This document shows positions 55,338 through 62,767 of a stretch of DNA of 64,000 nucleotides, piece after piece; within the stretch, counting starts at the first letter, position 1, and every line of letters starts with the position of its first letter. This DNA comes from Rhodopirellula sp. (lineage in GTDB: Bacteria; Planctomycetota; Planctomycetia; Pirellulales; Pirellulaceae), in NCBI GenBank assembly GCA_024644085.1, contig JAHELS010000002.1, positions 32,431 to 96,430 of the forward strand. The letters run 5' to 3'. The notes under the pieces were generated by a model. That model saw nothing but the letters and a program-made list of their open reading frames with translations, made no database searches and had not been told where the DNA came from. The position numbers and the translations under genes are program-made.

Positions 55338-56657
55338 TTGAGTTTTTTCAATCAAGAGAACGCAGGTTGCTCACCTTGGAACACGGCAGAATGCCAGGGG
55401 AAAATCCTGGTCGCCGCTGTCGTGTTCTTTTTCACGCAGAGTCCTGCAAGAGCGGAGGATGACTTTGCATTACAACTGCTGGGCGCGTCCGACGCGCAGA
55501 TCGAGAAGCTTAATGCCGGTAAGCATGGCGGCTTGCTTGAATGGGCCCCGGTCAACCTGCCCATCAATCCGCCGGGAGATTGCAATCACTACGGCTGGCC
55601 CGTCGCGACGATGTCGGGAGACACGATCGTCGTGATGCACCGCCGGATTCCCGGACATCGGGCCAAAGGCGCCGGCAAGCCGCATCCAAAGATGTCCTAC
55701 GGTGTGGTGCTTCGTAGCGACGATGGCGGCAAGACATGGTCCGAGCCCTACGACTTGCGAGACTGTATGCAGCCGAAAGATCGTAACCGCGGCGGCATCG
55801 TGCCGCTTTCTCATCGGGCGAAGTTCGACAAGGGAAACAAATCGCCGCTCGGTTACAAGGTCCACTTGCACGCGATCGGGACGACGCATGACGGCGCGGT
55901 CGTTGCTGTGAACAACCACGGCGTCTTCCGCAGTGACGATGCGGGCCGCACGTGGAAACATTTTTCCGAGGCTTTACGTGAGGACACCTTCAAGCATCCC
56001 ATCATCAACATCGGCCCGCGCATTCTCGACGATCCTCAGCAAGGTCTGCTCGTGTTCGGCAACTGGTTCGGCGAGGTGGATCAATACCACAAGTACTCTG
56101 AGAAACTCGTGGTTCTCCGTTCCCCCGATGGCGGCGCAACATGGCGGGCTGAAGAACATCCAGCCGGGTTCAAGCAATACGAACCTGCAGCGATATTTCA
56201 CGATGGAAAGTATCGTATCGTCACCCGCGATCAGAACCAGGTGCGGGCCCACCGGCAGATGACCTGGTTGCCCGGACAGAAGCCAATGATCACGAAAACA
56301 AACTTGCAAGACCCGCGACTCGTGGACACGGTCGACCTGTCGTTCAATCCGGTGACAAAGCGGTTCGAAGTTGTGCGTAGCGAACGACATCGCATGGAGC
56401 TCTGGCTTTGGAGCATCGCGCCAGAGGACTGGTCCCAAGGCAAGTGGCGTCGCGAGTGCCGCCTGTTTCAGCGCCGGGGGAAATTCTACGGAGACGCTGA
56501 TGGTTTCCATCCCGCTGGAGCGGTCATCGACGAAGAACGCGGAGTCCAACACATCTTCATCTACAGCGGCCACCCCAACGGCCCAGCGGGCGTGTTCCGC
56601 CTGACGCGAACGCTCGATACTCCAGAACTGGTAACGTTCTTGCGAAAGGATCAGTGA
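55338..56657 (+). CDS. Exported sialidase-like protein
   Basis: The best start is TTG 55338: the nearby ATG at 55334 reaches a stop after one codon, and GAGAG lies a few bases upstream. The 439-residue protein has a signal segment a little way in (ILVAAVVFFFTQSPARAED) and a sialidase-like propeller with RSDDGGKTWSEP, RSDDAGRTWKHF and RSPDGGATWRAE Asp boxes, plus MHRRIPGH near the N-terminus. Its stop overlaps the following start by one base (TGATG). Confidence 0.82.
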   Translation: MSFFNQENAGCSPWNTAECQGKILVAAVVFFFTQSPARAEDDFALQLLGASDAQIEKLNAGKHGGLLEWAPVNLPINPPGDCNHYGWPVATMSGDTIVVMHRRIPGHRAKGAGKPHPKMSYGVVLRSDDGGKTWSEPYDLRDCMQPKDRNRGGIVPLSHRAKFDKGNKSPLGYKVHLHAIGTTHDGAVVAVNNHGVFRSDDAGRTWKHFSEALREDTFKHPIINIGPRILDDPQQGLLVFGNWFGEVDQYHKYSEKLVVLRSPDGGATWRAEEHPAGFKQYEPAAIFHDGKYRIVTRDQNQVRAHRQMTWLPGQKPMITKTNLQDPRLVDTVDLSFNPVTKRFEVVRSERHRMELWLWSIAPEDWSQGKWRRECRLFQRRGKFYGDADGFHPAGAVIDEERGVQHIFIYSGHPNGPAGVFRLTRTLDTPELVTFLRKDQ

Positions 56658-58105
56658 TGAGACAACTACACCGTTTTATGGCTGCCGTGTGGATCGCCGT
56701 GTTCCTCTTCACGACCATGACGCGGGCTGCAGAGCCAATCGACATCGGCTCGCGTCGCGAGTTGTTCGTTGATCACCATTTGATTGGATCGCTGGATGGC
56801 GTCCGGCTCGCGCTTCATCGCCCAGAGCCGCGCGAAATCGTGTTCCGGTTCGATCAGCCGTGGGAAGGGCTGTATAGCGGATATGAAACCGTGCTGAAGG
56901 ACGGCGAGACCTACCGGTTCTATTACCGCGGCATGCCCGAGGCGAAACACGACCTTGATACGGAGGTCACCTGTGTTGCCGAAAGCAAAGATGGAATCCA
57001 CTGGATGCGGCCCAAACTGGACATCTACGAAGTTCACGGTACCAAAGCGAATAACGTGGTGCTGGCTCGCAATCGTGGCTGCCACAACCTGGCTCCGTTC
57101 ATCGACACCAACCCGGATTGTCCTGTCGACCAGCGGTATAAAGCGCTCGGCGGGACCGGCCAGCCCGGACTGCTGGCCTTTGCATCCGCTGACGGCCTGA
57201 ACTGGAAGCAACTCCAGCCCGAGCCCGTAATCACCAAAGGGGCGTTCGACTCTCAGAACAATGCGTTCTGGTCCGCGAGTGAGCAGCAGTACGTCTGCTA
57301 TTTCCGTGTGTTTCGAGAGGGAAAACGCTGGATCGCCCGCACGACGTCAAAGGACTTCATTCACTGGAGCGAACCGATTGACCTGGAGTTGGGCGGCCAA
57401 CCTCGCGAGCACCTCTACACGAACCAGTTCGATCCTTATGCTCGAGCGCCGCACATCTACCTGGGGCTTCCGACCCGCTACCTGCCCGGGCGTCGCGTAT
57501 TGACCGACGACGAAGCCAGGCGAATCGGCACGCCTACGAAATGGAATTATGTGAACGATTGCACGGACATCTTGTTGGCGTCGGCGCGCGGTGGCGACAA
57601 CTTCCAGCGAACGTTCATCGAGGCCTTCGTCCGGCCGGGCGAGGATCTGCAGAACTGGACATCGCGAGCGAACTACGCTGCACGCGGCATCGTGCAAACT
57701 GGTCCCCGCGAGTTGTCGCTCTACGTGAAGCATCATTCCGGCTATCCGTCGAATCATGTCCGGCGGTACGTCATCCGCCCCGACGGTTTCGTTTCGGTGC
57801 AGGCTCCCTACGCCGGTGGCGAGTTCATCAGCAAACCATTCATCTTTTCGGGCGAGAAGCTGTCGCTCAACTTCGCCACATCGGCGGTGGGTGGACTGCT
57901 GGTCGAAATCCAGATGGCAGACGGGAAGCCGATTGAAGGTTTCTCGCATCAGGACTGCCGGGAGATGATCGGAGACCGCATCGATCAAACCGTCACCTGG
58001 AAAAAGGGCATGGACGTGAGCCGCCTGGCCGGCAAGCCCATCCGACTGCGAATCGTGATGAAAGACGCCGATCTTTACTCACTGCAATTCAGCAGCAAAA
58101 AGTAA
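56657..58105 (+). CDS. Exported glycosidase-like five-bladed propeller protein
   Basis: Starting at ATG 56657 (GTG 56654 is the alternative) the protein has 482 residues with a Sec signal (MAAVWIAVFLFTTMTRA). Blades typical of GH32/GH43-like or GH130-like propellers are visible: RRELFVDHHLIGSLDGV, DGETYRFYYRG, SKDGIHWMRPKLDI, NNAFWSASEQQYVCYFRVF, SKDFIHWSEPIDL. The C-terminus (KPIRLRIVMKDADLYSLQFS) is a beta-sandwich tail that is also found on the decayed gene at 8318-8862. Specificity cannot be assigned. It is the last gene of the long unit; a terminator follows 18 bases later. Confidence 0.75.
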   Translation: MRQLHRFMAAVWIAVFLFTTMTRAAEPIDIGSRRELFVDHHLIGSLDGVRLALHRPEPREIVFRFDQPWEGLYSGYETVLKDGETYRFYYRGMPEAKHDLDTEVTCVAESKDGIHWMRPKLDIYEVHGTKANNVVLARNRGCHNLAPFIDTNPDCPVDQRYKALGGTGQPGLLAFASADGLNWKQLQPEPVITKGAFDSQNNAFWSASEQQYVCYFRVFREGKRWIARTTSKDFIHWSEPIDLELGGQPREHLYTNQFDPYARAPHIYLGLPTRYLPGRRVLTDDEARRIGTPTKWNYVNDCTDILLASARGGDNFQRTFIEAFVRPGEDLQNWTSRANYAARGIVQTGPRELSLYVKHHSGYPSNHVRRYVIRPDGFVSVQAPYAGGEFISKPFIFSGEKLSLNFATSAVGGLLVEIQMADGKPIEGFSHQDCREMIGDRIDQTVTWKKGMDVSRLAGKPIRLRIVMKDADLYSLQFSSKK

Positions 58106-58122
58106 GTGCTTCTTGCAAAAAC

Positions 58123-58148
58123 TCTTCGCCAGCGTGGGAAGAATTTTT
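58123..58148 (+). terminator. Rho-independent-type terminator of the long operon
   Basis: TCTTCGCC pairs with GGGAAGA (one mismatch) around the loop AGCGT and is followed by ATTTTT. It begins 18 bases after the stop of the last operon gene. Confidence 0.6.
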
Positions 58149-58947
58149 CGGCGTTTTTCTCGGAGTATCTCGGTTAAAGTCGTCTGGGGTTCGCAGAGGT
58201 AACAGTAGGGAGAATCAACTTTCTTTCTGAATTCTCCGACTTCCGTCATTGAGCTGCGACCGTTTGCGGTTCCGCGCGGACATCAAATCTTTTGCGAGTG
58301 GGTATTCGATGCATTGTCATCGAGTCTAACTAATCACGTAATTTGCAAATCCCGAGCGATCGCCCAGCCAACTTCGCGTGTTTCCGAGCGCAAGTGGCGT
58401 AGGTCTAACGATAGCCGAGAATCCGCGCGCGGCGCAAGAAATGCAACTCTACATCTCCCACTTGTCTCTACTTCCACATCGAGTAGGTCGTCGATCGCAT
58501 ACATCACGCTGGGGGTGCTCACGTTCAGATGACACCACCTTTGGGCCTGGTCCGAAGTCTTCGTTTCAATACAAACGAAAGAACTTTTTGACCAAATAGG
58601 TTTTTGCATTCGGCGACCAAATGCTGATCTCCTTACATTCTCAACTTGTTGTGTCGTTGGACTGAGATTTCCATTTGGAGTGTGACGGAATTGTCTCCCG
58701 CCAATTCGGAATATTATGCCGTCAGTCCCGTGCTCAACCGGGTAGTTCAAGGGGTAGGGAGAATTGAGTCTGTGTCGGGTATCCCGGAAAACGCATGGCG
58801 TGATGCGTAGTCTTTTTTGGCGATTCTTATCGGAAGTGTCCGTCATTCGTCGCTGAACCGGGTAGGTCTACAAGCAGAGGGCCGGCATTGTATGCGGAGC
58901 ATCTTGCAAACCCGTATCGTCACAAAACCCAAACGAAGGAATGAACG
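58149..58947. other. Intergenic region at the edge of the mobile element
   Basis: About 800 bases without a convincing protein. Composition is more AT-rich at 58150-58330 than the flanks. Visible items are a second hairpin followed by a T tract at 58792-58819 and a short similar pair (AACCGGGTAGTTCAAGGGG near 58737 and AACCGGGTAGG near 58856). I tested both for tRNA folds and found none. The left boundary of the mobile element should lie somewhere here, but I could not identify an attachment site. Confidence 0.5.
58792..58819 (+). terminator. Orphan terminator-like hairpin
   Basis: A perfect ACGCAT/ATGCGT stem with a 6-base loop is followed closely by TTTTTT. No protein gene precedes it, so it may end a small untranslated RNA. 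Confidence 0.4.
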
Positions 58948-59172
58948 ATGGAACAACCCGAATCGCTGCTAACGGTCGGCGAGATCGCACGCCGGCTCGA
59001 CGAAAAAATTCATCGGATCGAATACGTCATTCGATCACGACAGATTCCCGCTGTCGGCTGGGCCGGGCACGCCCGCGTGTTTTCGCCCGCGTCGCTCGAA
59101 CGCATTGCCAGCGAACTGAAACGAATGAACAGAGCGAGTTGCCAAACTGGGGGGAGCAGCGCTGATGAGTGA
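58948..59172 (+). CDS. Excisionase/MerR-like DNA-binding protein
   Basis: This 74-residue protein has AAGGA seven bases before its ATG. LLTVGEIARRLDEKIHRIEYVI is a winged-helix/MerR-type helix-turn-helix as found in excisionases and small element-encoded regulators, followed by RQIPAVGWAGHARVFSPASL, which matches the wing and following strand. It starts the mobile-element gene set and overlaps the next gene by 8 bases. It could control excision or element gene expression. Confidence 0.8.
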   Translation: MEQPESLLTVGEIARRLDEKIHRIEYVIRSRQIPAVGWAGHARVFSPASLERIASELKRMNRASCQTGGSSADE

Positions 59173-61120
59173 GCCTGAATTTCCCGTACAGAACATCCCA
59201 CGAACCCTCCGTGAGGTCGATCAGTGGCTGTGCTGGAAGATTGTGGTGGAGATCGATCAGAAGACCGGGGAAAGAAAAGAGCGAAAAGTTCCGATCCACC
59301 CACGGTCGGGGCTTCAAGCGAGCGTGACCGATCCGTCGGCTCGGACGTCGTTTGATACCGCGTTCGCCCTTTATCAGTCACGAAACGATCTGACCGGAGT
59401 CGGATTCGTCTTCACGCCCGACGATCCGTACGCCGGCGTCGATCTTGATCACTGCCTGGATGCCGAGGGCGGTTTCATTTGGGGAAGAGAAATCGTCGCT
59501 GGGTTGAACACTTACAGCGAAATCTCTCCTTCGGGCCGCGGTATCAAGCTGTTCCTGAAGGCTCGTAAGCCTGACCACGCGAACTGCCGCAAAGACGGCT
59601 TCGGACCCGACGGGAAGGGGAAAGTTGAGGTCTATGATCGAGCACGATTCTTCACGGTCACAGCGCAGCGCCTCGACGCGTATTCCCCTGACGTCGAAGC
59701 CAAGCAGAGCGACATCGAACAGATATGCGAGTGGCTTTGGCCCAAAACGGGTGCCTCGCCCGATAAACAGCGGGCATCCCGGCAAGCCAGCGGCACCGAT
59801 CATGACGTTCGCTATCAAGCCTGCTTGAAAGCTCTGCTCGCCATGAATGTGACCGATCACAACGACGGCTCGCACCGGCTGTACGTCGCGTGTTGTCGGT
59901 GCGTGGAGCATGACCTTCGTGATGCCGATGCGATTCACTGCATTCGAGATTACGCAGCCGCGAGGCCGTTTCCGGTCACTTGGAGCGATCCTCAGATCGT
60001 GACGCGATTGCGTGACGCGGAAAAGAAGTGCGATCGCAACGCGGCCTTCGCTTCCGATGCGAAATCAAAAGTTGATGCCGAGGAAGATGTCACGCTTCAG
60101 GTTCAATCCGTCGACGCGCTGCTTGACAACTTCCCCGTTCTTCGCGAACCGATCATCGAGGGACTGCTGCGAGTCGGGGAAACGATGAATGTGATCGCTC
60201 CGCCGAAACTCGGAAAATCATGGCTCGTGACGGATCTTGCGATCGCGGTCGCGACGGGACGCCAATGGCTCGACACGTACCAGACGCATCAGGGCAACGT
60301 CTTGCTTCTCGACAACGAACTGCACGCCGAGACTTCGGCCAACCGGATCCCAAAAGTGGCTCGTGCTCGACAACTCACGATGTCCGTTATCGGACAAACG
60401 ATGTTCGTCGACAACCAACGCGGGCGATTGCGGGATATCAATCGGCTTGAAGCATACTTTGAAAAGCTGAAGCCAGGATTCTTCAAGATCATCATCTTGG
60501 ACGCGTTCTATCGCTTCCTACCCAAAGACACCGACGAGAACAGCAACGGTAACCTGACCGATATTTACAACCAAATCGACCAGTATGCGGCCGATTTGAA
60601 TTGCTCGTTCGTCTTGGTTCACCACGCCAGCAAGGGCAATCAGTCGGGTAAATCCGTCACGGATGTCGGCGCTGGGGCCGGAAGTCAATCGCGAGCGACC
60701 GACACGCACATGGTCCTGCGTCATCACCAAGAACCGGGCTGCGTGGTGGTGGATGCCGCCGTGCGGTCATGGCCACCGATCGAACCGAAGTGCCTGCGTT
60801 GGGAATTCCCGGTTTGGCTTTCAGATGATTTGCTTGACCCGACGGAATTGAAAACGGAACGTCCCGCCAGGCGATCCAGGCCGGAAGTCGACCCGAAAGA
60901 GAAATGGACTCCGGAGATGTTCGCAAAGAGGTTTGTCACCGAGAAGCCCCAGCGAATGACGCTCGTCCGAAATGCGGCTTCGAGTGCCGGAGTTCCTTTT
61001 CGCATTATCAAAGAACTACAGGCGCATGCCGAGGAGCAGGAATTGATCTTCCGGTGGAAGTTTGGGGCGAACAAGCCCGTAAGTCTTGCTACCGAGCCCC
61101 AGCCAGTGGAGGAAGCATGA
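59165..61120 (+). CDS. PrimPol-like / RepA-type AAA ATPase replication protein
   Basis: The 651-residue protein has an N-terminal half like NrS-1-type phage primase-polymerases: NIPRTLREVDQWLCWKI, KVPIHPRSG, GVGFVFTPDDPYAGVDLDHC (acidic metal-binding residues) and YSEISPSGRGIKLFLKAR with EVYDRARFFTVTAQRL (residues about 10-190). The C-terminal part (about 325-560) is a RecA-fold ATPase of the RepA/AAA_25 type: Walker A APPKLGKSWLV, Walker B FKIIILDAF, and FVLVHHASKGN. It should prime and unwind element DNA. The repeat array directly downstream is a candidate for its origin. No signal peptide, as expected. Confidence 0.85.
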   Translation: MSEPEFPVQNIPRTLREVDQWLCWKIVVEIDQKTGERKERKVPIHPRSGLQASVTDPSARTSFDTAFALYQSRNDLTGVGFVFTPDDPYAGVDLDHCLDAEGGFIWGREIVAGLNTYSEISPSGRGIKLFLKARKPDHANCRKDGFGPDGKGKVEVYDRARFFTVTAQRLDAYSPDVEAKQSDIEQICEWLWPKTGASPDKQRASRQASGTDHDVRYQACLKALLAMNVTDHNDGSHRLYVACCRCVEHDLRDADAIHCIRDYAAARPFPVTWSDPQIVTRLRDAEKKCDRNAAFASDAKSKVDAEEDVTLQVQSVDALLDNFPVLREPIIEGLLRVGETMNVIAPPKLGKSWLVTDLAIAVATGRQWLDTYQTHQGNVLLLDNELHAETSANRIPKVARARQLTMSVIGQTMFVDNQRGRLRDINRLEAYFEKLKPGFFKIIILDAFYRFLPKDTDENSNGNLTDIYNQIDQYAADLNCSFVLVHHASKGNQSGKSVTDVGAGAGSQSRATDTHMVLRHHQEPGCVVVDAAVRSWPPIEPKCLRWEFPVWLSDDLLDPTELKTERPARRSRPEVDPKEKWTPEMFAKRFVTEKPQRMTLVRNAASSAGVPFRIIKELQAHAEEQELIFRWKFGANKPVSLATEPQPVEEA

Positions 61121-61140
61121 GAGTAGACCACGTCGTTTTT

Positions 61141-61350
61141 CTGTGTGCTGCGAACGCGCTTTTTTGTGCGCGCACAGACAGCGAGCATGACCATTCCTGT
61201 GTGCTGCGAGCGCAGATTTTTTGTTCGCGCAACACACAGAAATTGGGTCTGTGTGTGTTGCGCGCACACCCCCTAGTACCCCCAGGGCGTGTTGAACACA
61301 CGCCCTGTGCTGTGTGCGCGCACGCGCTACACACACAACACACAGCAGCG
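61141..61350. repeat. Iteron-like array of TGTGTG-rich hairpins, candidate replication origin
   Basis: CTGTGTGCTGCG-type units start at 61141, 61197 and 61249, with a related CTGTGTGCGCG near 61309, and reverse-complement units end at about 61177, 61239 and 61345. Each pair can form a stem with a T-rich loop. Inside the third interval, CAGGGCGTGT (61283-61292) and ACACGCCCTG (61298-61307) form a perfect 10-base stem. The array lies between the replication-protein gene and the next gene, as origins of such elements often do. A role in transcription or recombination is also possible. Confidence 0.6.
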
Positions 61351-61459
61351 AGCGGGTCCTCCGGCGGTGAGGCTTCGATCAAGGGCTGCCGAATCAATCG
61401 CACTTCATCGCTCAGTTTGTTTTCTGGAACACGTTGTCCGACTTTTGGAAGGGACGCCA

Positions 61460-61882
61460 ATGAAACCGAATCAACTGCAACTGGCAAAATGTCTGGTTGC
61501 GGAGCTTGAAGTCTTCGCCGAAGCCGAGCTGGACCTCGACGGAATCGAAGATTCATGGCTTTCGGGAATGCTGCATCGCGGGATCCCCTTCACGCCCAGT
61601 TACTGGTCCGGCGGCCAGAATCCTCGGCTCAAGATGCGTTTGGTCCGAGCTGCGGAGCAACTGGAGCAGTTTGGCATGCTGAAGTGTCTTACCAAACCAA
61701 GCCGGGACCGCACCACGCACGTCATACCAACGGCCAAGCTGATCACGGAGACGGTCAATCGACTCGGCGATGAAGTGGACATTGATGCCGTTGTCGAGGG
61801 TCTGTCGCGTACCGAATGGGGCGCGTACGTTGCCCGAGCGTTGTTGCGGATTCTCCCTGAGAACACGCCTGTGGGCCACTGA
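61460..61882 (+). CDS. Small element-encoded protein, winged-helix-like
   Basis: I start at ATG 61460, which has an excellent GGAAGGG site six bases upstream; the longer open frame comes from the hairpin array and is rejected. The 140-residue protein has no recognised family. LVRAAEQLEQFGMLKCLTKP followed by THVIPTAKLI resembles a winged helix, and the N-terminal part is acidic and helical. It may be a DNA-binding accessory factor. Confidence 0.6.
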   Translation: MKPNQLQLAKCLVAELEVFAEAELDLDGIEDSWLSGMLHRGIPFTPSYWSGGQNPRLKMRLVRAAEQLEQFGMLKCLTKPSRDRTTHVIPTAKLITETVNRLGDEVDIDAVVEGLSRTEWGAYVARALLRILPENTPVGH

Positions 61883-61988
61883 GCCCGACCTAGCCAACAC
61901 AACCAACAAGCGAGCAAACCAAACATCCAGCCATCCCTGATTGCTTTCACCACGCGGCCTGCGCCGCCTCAACGAATCAGGAGATTGG

Positions 61989-62315
61989 ATGCTCACAAGA
62001 ACACAATCCGCTGCGCTCATGCCTGGCGAGCGGTTGACCGAAATCGCGGCACTTCTGGCCGACACAATCATCACCTTGAACGCCCAAGGCCGACTCTCGG
62101 CGACGAATTCGGAGAGTCTTTCCGAAAGTCGCCACGACGCGCTTGATTCCTCTGCGAACTCAGGGCTCTGTGTCACGAACGAGAGGCTTGAGACGGGAGG
62201 TCGCAAGAAACTGCCACTGATAACTCCTGCCTCACGCCTCCTTCCTCACCTCAAACTCAGGAGTCCAACATGGAGCTCAACGTTGCCAAAGAAGTCGCCC
62301 GGCTGCAGAAAATGA
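61989..62315 (+). CDS. Small conserved-looking ORF upstream of DUF2924
   Basis: ATG 61989 has AGGAG five bases upstream. The first 35 residues (LTRTQSAALMPGERLTEIAALLADTII) are helical and protein-like and resemble small planctomycete proteins encoded next to DUF2924, from memory only. The C-terminal half is low-complexity and overlaps the next gene by 46 bases, so the real protein may end differently. No function assigned. Confidence 0.45.
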   Translation: MLTRTQSAALMPGERLTEIAALLADTIITLNAQGRLSATNSESLSESRHDALDSSANSGLCVTNERLETGGRKKLPLITPASRLLPHLKLRSPTWSSTLPKKSPGCRK

Positions 62316-62767
62316 CCTGCGGTGAACTTCGAGATCAGTTCGCCGAGGTTACCGGCGAAACGACTCACGCCAAGAATCGCAAATGGCTGATTCGCCGCAT
62401 CATTTGGCGGATGCAAGCCAGCGTCGAAGGCGGGCTTTCTGAGCACGCGATCAAACGCATCCGTGAACTGGCCGACGGAGCGGACCTGCGAGTCACATCA
62501 CCGGCGTCGAGGCGGCATTCCGACGATGCCGGCAAACGAACGCAGGCGTTGCCCAACGGCGTTCAAGCGTCATCACTGCCACTGCCGGGCACACTCATCA
62601 CGCGATCGTACAAAGGCCGTGAGATTCGTGTCCGGGTCACACCGCAGGGTTTTGAATTTGAAGGCGAACTGTTTCGTTCGCTCTCCGCCGTCGCCAAACA
62701 TGTCACGGGATCGCACTGGAGCGGCAACCGGTTCTTCAAGCTCGATCAACAGGATTCCAACCAGTGA
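62270..62767 (+). CDS. DUF2924 family protein
   Basis: The 165-residue protein shows the DUF2924 pattern: EVARLQKMTCGELRDQFAEV, NRKWLIRRIIWRMQA, then a second part GTLITRSYKGREIRVRVT and FRSLSAVAKHVTGSHWSGNRFF. The family is almost always encoded next to a large serine recombinase, often in phage-like elements, and is thought to help it act on DNA. Its stop overlaps the recombinase's GTG start. Confidence 0.9.
   Translation: MELNVAKEVARLQKMTCGELRDQFAEVTGETTHAKNRKWLIRRIIWRMQASVEGGLSEHAIKRIRELADGADLRVTSPASRRHSDDAGKRTQALPNGVQASSLPLPGTLITRSYKGREIRVRVTPQGFEFEGELFRSLSAVAKHVTGSHWSGNRFFKLDQQDSNQ

Noticed and set aside
58334..58846. 170-codon open frame on the minus strand
   Set aside because: Composition is not protein-like, no signal or motif is visible, and it crosses the hairpin-T region; probably chance.
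58730..58880. tRNA or attachment-site tRNA end beside the mobile element
   Set aside because: GGGTAGTTCAAGGGG looks like a tRNA piece, but no acceptor, anticodon or T arm can be folded around it.
61141..61350. CRISPR array
   Set aside because: Units are too few and diverged, spacing is short, the repeats form overlapping inverted pairs, and no cas gene is nearby.
61289..61459. N-terminal extension of the winged-helix-like gene
   Set aside because: It is translated hairpin-array DNA; ATG 61460 has a strong ribosome-binding site.
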